Assembly: GCA_019843655.1 (NCBI GenBank) | Contig: JACDQD010000005.1 | Coordinates: forward strand, 13,729,575 to 13,793,574 | From: Lethocerus indicus | Lineage: Eukaryota > Arthropoda > Insecta > Hemiptera > Belostomatidae | DNA: 64,000 nt | Direction: 5' to 3' | Shown here: one piece after another, positions 62,222 to 64,000 of the stretch | How the letters are laid out: every line of letters starts with the position of its first letter | Position numbering within the stretch: the first letter of the stretch is position 1 | Program-made: the position numbers and the translations under genes | Notes under the pieces: generated by a model | What the model saw: the letters and a program-made list of their open reading frames with translations, nothing else | Databases searched by the model: none | What the model was told of the DNA's origin: nothing

Positions 62222-64000
62222 TAGGTCGAGTCCGGAGGGGACAAGGTGTCGGCCGGTACCTTATAATCTTCTGGCGGGAACGTTGAGGAATTAGAATAGA
62301 GGACGAAATTCCAGGTCCTTTTACAGTACGGGTCCGAAGCTTCCGAACAGCCGTAAACGGGTATAATTATCTAAGGTGAATTACTAAGTTTTACCTTCTT
62401 GTTGAATTTGACGGATCTAGATGTAGGCAGAGTAAGAACGATGTCAAGAATGTTCATAAGTTCTGATGCAGCGTAGAATCTTATAATTTCATATCTTATA
62501 ATTTCCTAACTCGCTGTAAACGAGAGGTAAAAAAATCAAAATTAAATTATTATCATTGCACGTCTTCATAAAACGTGGTATGTTGGAAACAAGTATTCTA
62601 TTGTAACAAATGAATAATGGTAGACTCCATTGAGGGATTATACGGTATTTTAAGAGACATCCTTGTGGTTTTCGCTACAAAGCTGAACATGATTTCAGCA
62701 AAACTTATTTGGAATAACCGACAGGTTAAAAGGAAATATCCTGCATTGCAGTAAGATTAATGCACCGCGTTCGAAATACACTACTGTCACTGGGTAGCGG
62801 ATCAAGAAGATTTCGCCCCTCCCCCATCCCGGCCGCACAGCACTTCACTAATTTCCTGTGGGAAATAAAAGATCCTGTTGGGGTCGTTTAATTTCGAATC
62901 CCAGTTACCGGGATCCCGGTATATCCTCCCACCAGTGTCATCCTATTTTTCAAAACGCTCCAACAGCCTGGGCCGTTGTCAACAAGAACTCGTTTTATAC
63001 AGCTCACAAAAAGTCCGCCCCATAAAATTTTTCATCCCAAACATTTATACTGTTATAGCGTGAACGTTTCTAAATGCCTAACCTATTTACAATTTGGGAT
63101 TTTTAGTCACCCTATAAAATGTTATGTTCTTGAATTATTGAATACATTTTGAATACATTGTTATTTGCAATTGTCTGAGGTTTGTTGCGAAAATTTAATA
63201 ATTGGCTGCATTAATAAAACTTTATGCAGTTCTATTGTATGTACCTAAAAATACCGAATGAAATTGAATGCACACGTTTTTTTAACGTTTACATGAAGTA
63301 CATATTACTATTATGGCAACCGCGATTAAAACATGGGTTGAGATATAAATGCTTTGACCGTTGAACAGCCCAGTTTACCGATCCAATATTGTACGGTAGT
63401 ATTATCCGGTAGCTTTCTCTCATATCAATATTTACTCCGAATGAAGTACTACGGAGCAAATATAATAAAGTGTGAGGAAATATGCGTTCCAAAGTAAAGA
63501 AAACATTTATTCTTCCTTTCATGAATTCGTCTTTATTCAATGCTTCGCTTTGACTTTGCCGAAAGTAAAGTACATCATTTGTATGTATTATAATCGCTTT
63601 CTGTGTAGTATTCGATCATATTTTTATTTATTTTACGTGGCAAAATACTTTCCAGATCACCACCGTTAAGATTATCAAAGTTGTATTATTATCTATAAAT
63701 ATTTCATTAATTAGTTTGATCATTTCCGTTCGGTTTGAAACCAAGCTATCATTGGACTGATGAATTCGGAACGTTCGTACGTTCTATTCCCTGTTGGCAC
63801 TATTATCATATATTTTACATAATTTAATCGTATACGATTTGTTTTACCACACTGGCAGGTTATTTCAGGAGAAAATTGCGAATTATCTGAGGGAGGTTTT
63901 TTGAAGATCTGATAAATTTTAATGGACTCGTAAAACTGTGGAGAAATTATTTAACAGACGTATCTTGACCGTAACTCTGCATATATTTTTCTTACTTCGC

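Larger units (their letters stand above)
48400..64000. other. Right flank, gene-free
   Basis: No gene can be supported over 15.6 kb. The sequence is richer in G+C than the 8–48 kb block, with unique CpG-containing islands at about 49,830–50,290, 57,060–57,300, 58,300–58,570, 59,160–59,560, 61,080–61,330 and 62,200–62,350. A TATAAA at 49,964–49,969 (plus) sits in one of them. Homeodomain-type TAATTA clusters occur at 48,940–48,985 and 56,255–56,292. Short open frames here have no family resemblance. The pattern fits regulatory or intronic DNA of a gene beyond the window, which is inference. Confidence 0.5.

Noticed and set aside
1..64000. Transposon open frames, CRISPR arrays, rRNA, operons and other bacterial features
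   Set aside because: None was found. No reverse transcriptase, transposase or integrase motif could be recognised in the listed frames.

Overview
The window reads as nuclear DNA from an arthropod, most probably an insect. The genes have many introns with GT–AG borders and AATAAA-type polyadenylation signals. The BTB domain starts with the insect 'FSLRWNNY' signature, and the M16 metalloprotease is of the C05D11.1-like type. No bacterial operon, CRISPR array or viral gene was seen. All exon coordinates below were worked out by hand from splice borders and reading phase, without transcript data.

Layout. The flanks, about 1–8,100 and 45,620–64,000, hold no gene I can support. They contain microsatellites, GC-richer unique islands and short inverted repeats. 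All recognisable genes sit in a strikingly AT-rich central block, about 8–48 kb. In order they are: an 18-exon M16 metalloprotease (minus, 19,065→10,190); RNA polymerase I subunit RPA12 (minus, 21,728→20,546); a neugrin-type mitochondrial rRNA factor (plus, 22,617→24,554), divergent from RPA12 across about 890 bp; a leucine-rich-repeat protein with an acidic tail (minus, 27,800→26,177), convergent with neugrin; a 57-aa single-pass membrane micro-protein followed after 52 bp by Tim10 on the same strand (minus, 31,146→29,781), probably one bicistronic mRNA; and a BTB/zinc-finger transcription factor locus (minus, 5' UTR near 45.6 kb, coding 44,297→32,093).

The BTB locus is the most elaborate structure. 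Four constant exons encode the BTB domain and a linker. They end in phase 1 and can splice to any of seven alternative 3' ends, each with its own C2H2 zinc fingers, stop codon and nearby AATAAA. All seven predicted isoforms stay in frame, at 316–394 aa. One ending contains an extra single-finger exon of symmetric phase. An eighth finger exon, at 36.8 kb, is decayed and carries an in-frame stop. Several 3' exons are clear tandem duplicates of one another and share an unusually short five-residue inter-finger linker.

How the genes fit together. RPA12 serves nuclear rRNA synthesis, and neugrin serves mitochondrial 16S rRNA and translation by homology. Tim10 is an intermembrane-space import chaperone, and the micro-protein may also be mitochondrial, which is inference. 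The result is a compact housekeeping group with ribosome and mitochondrial themes, next to a developmental-type transcription factor with combinatorial DNA-binding ends.
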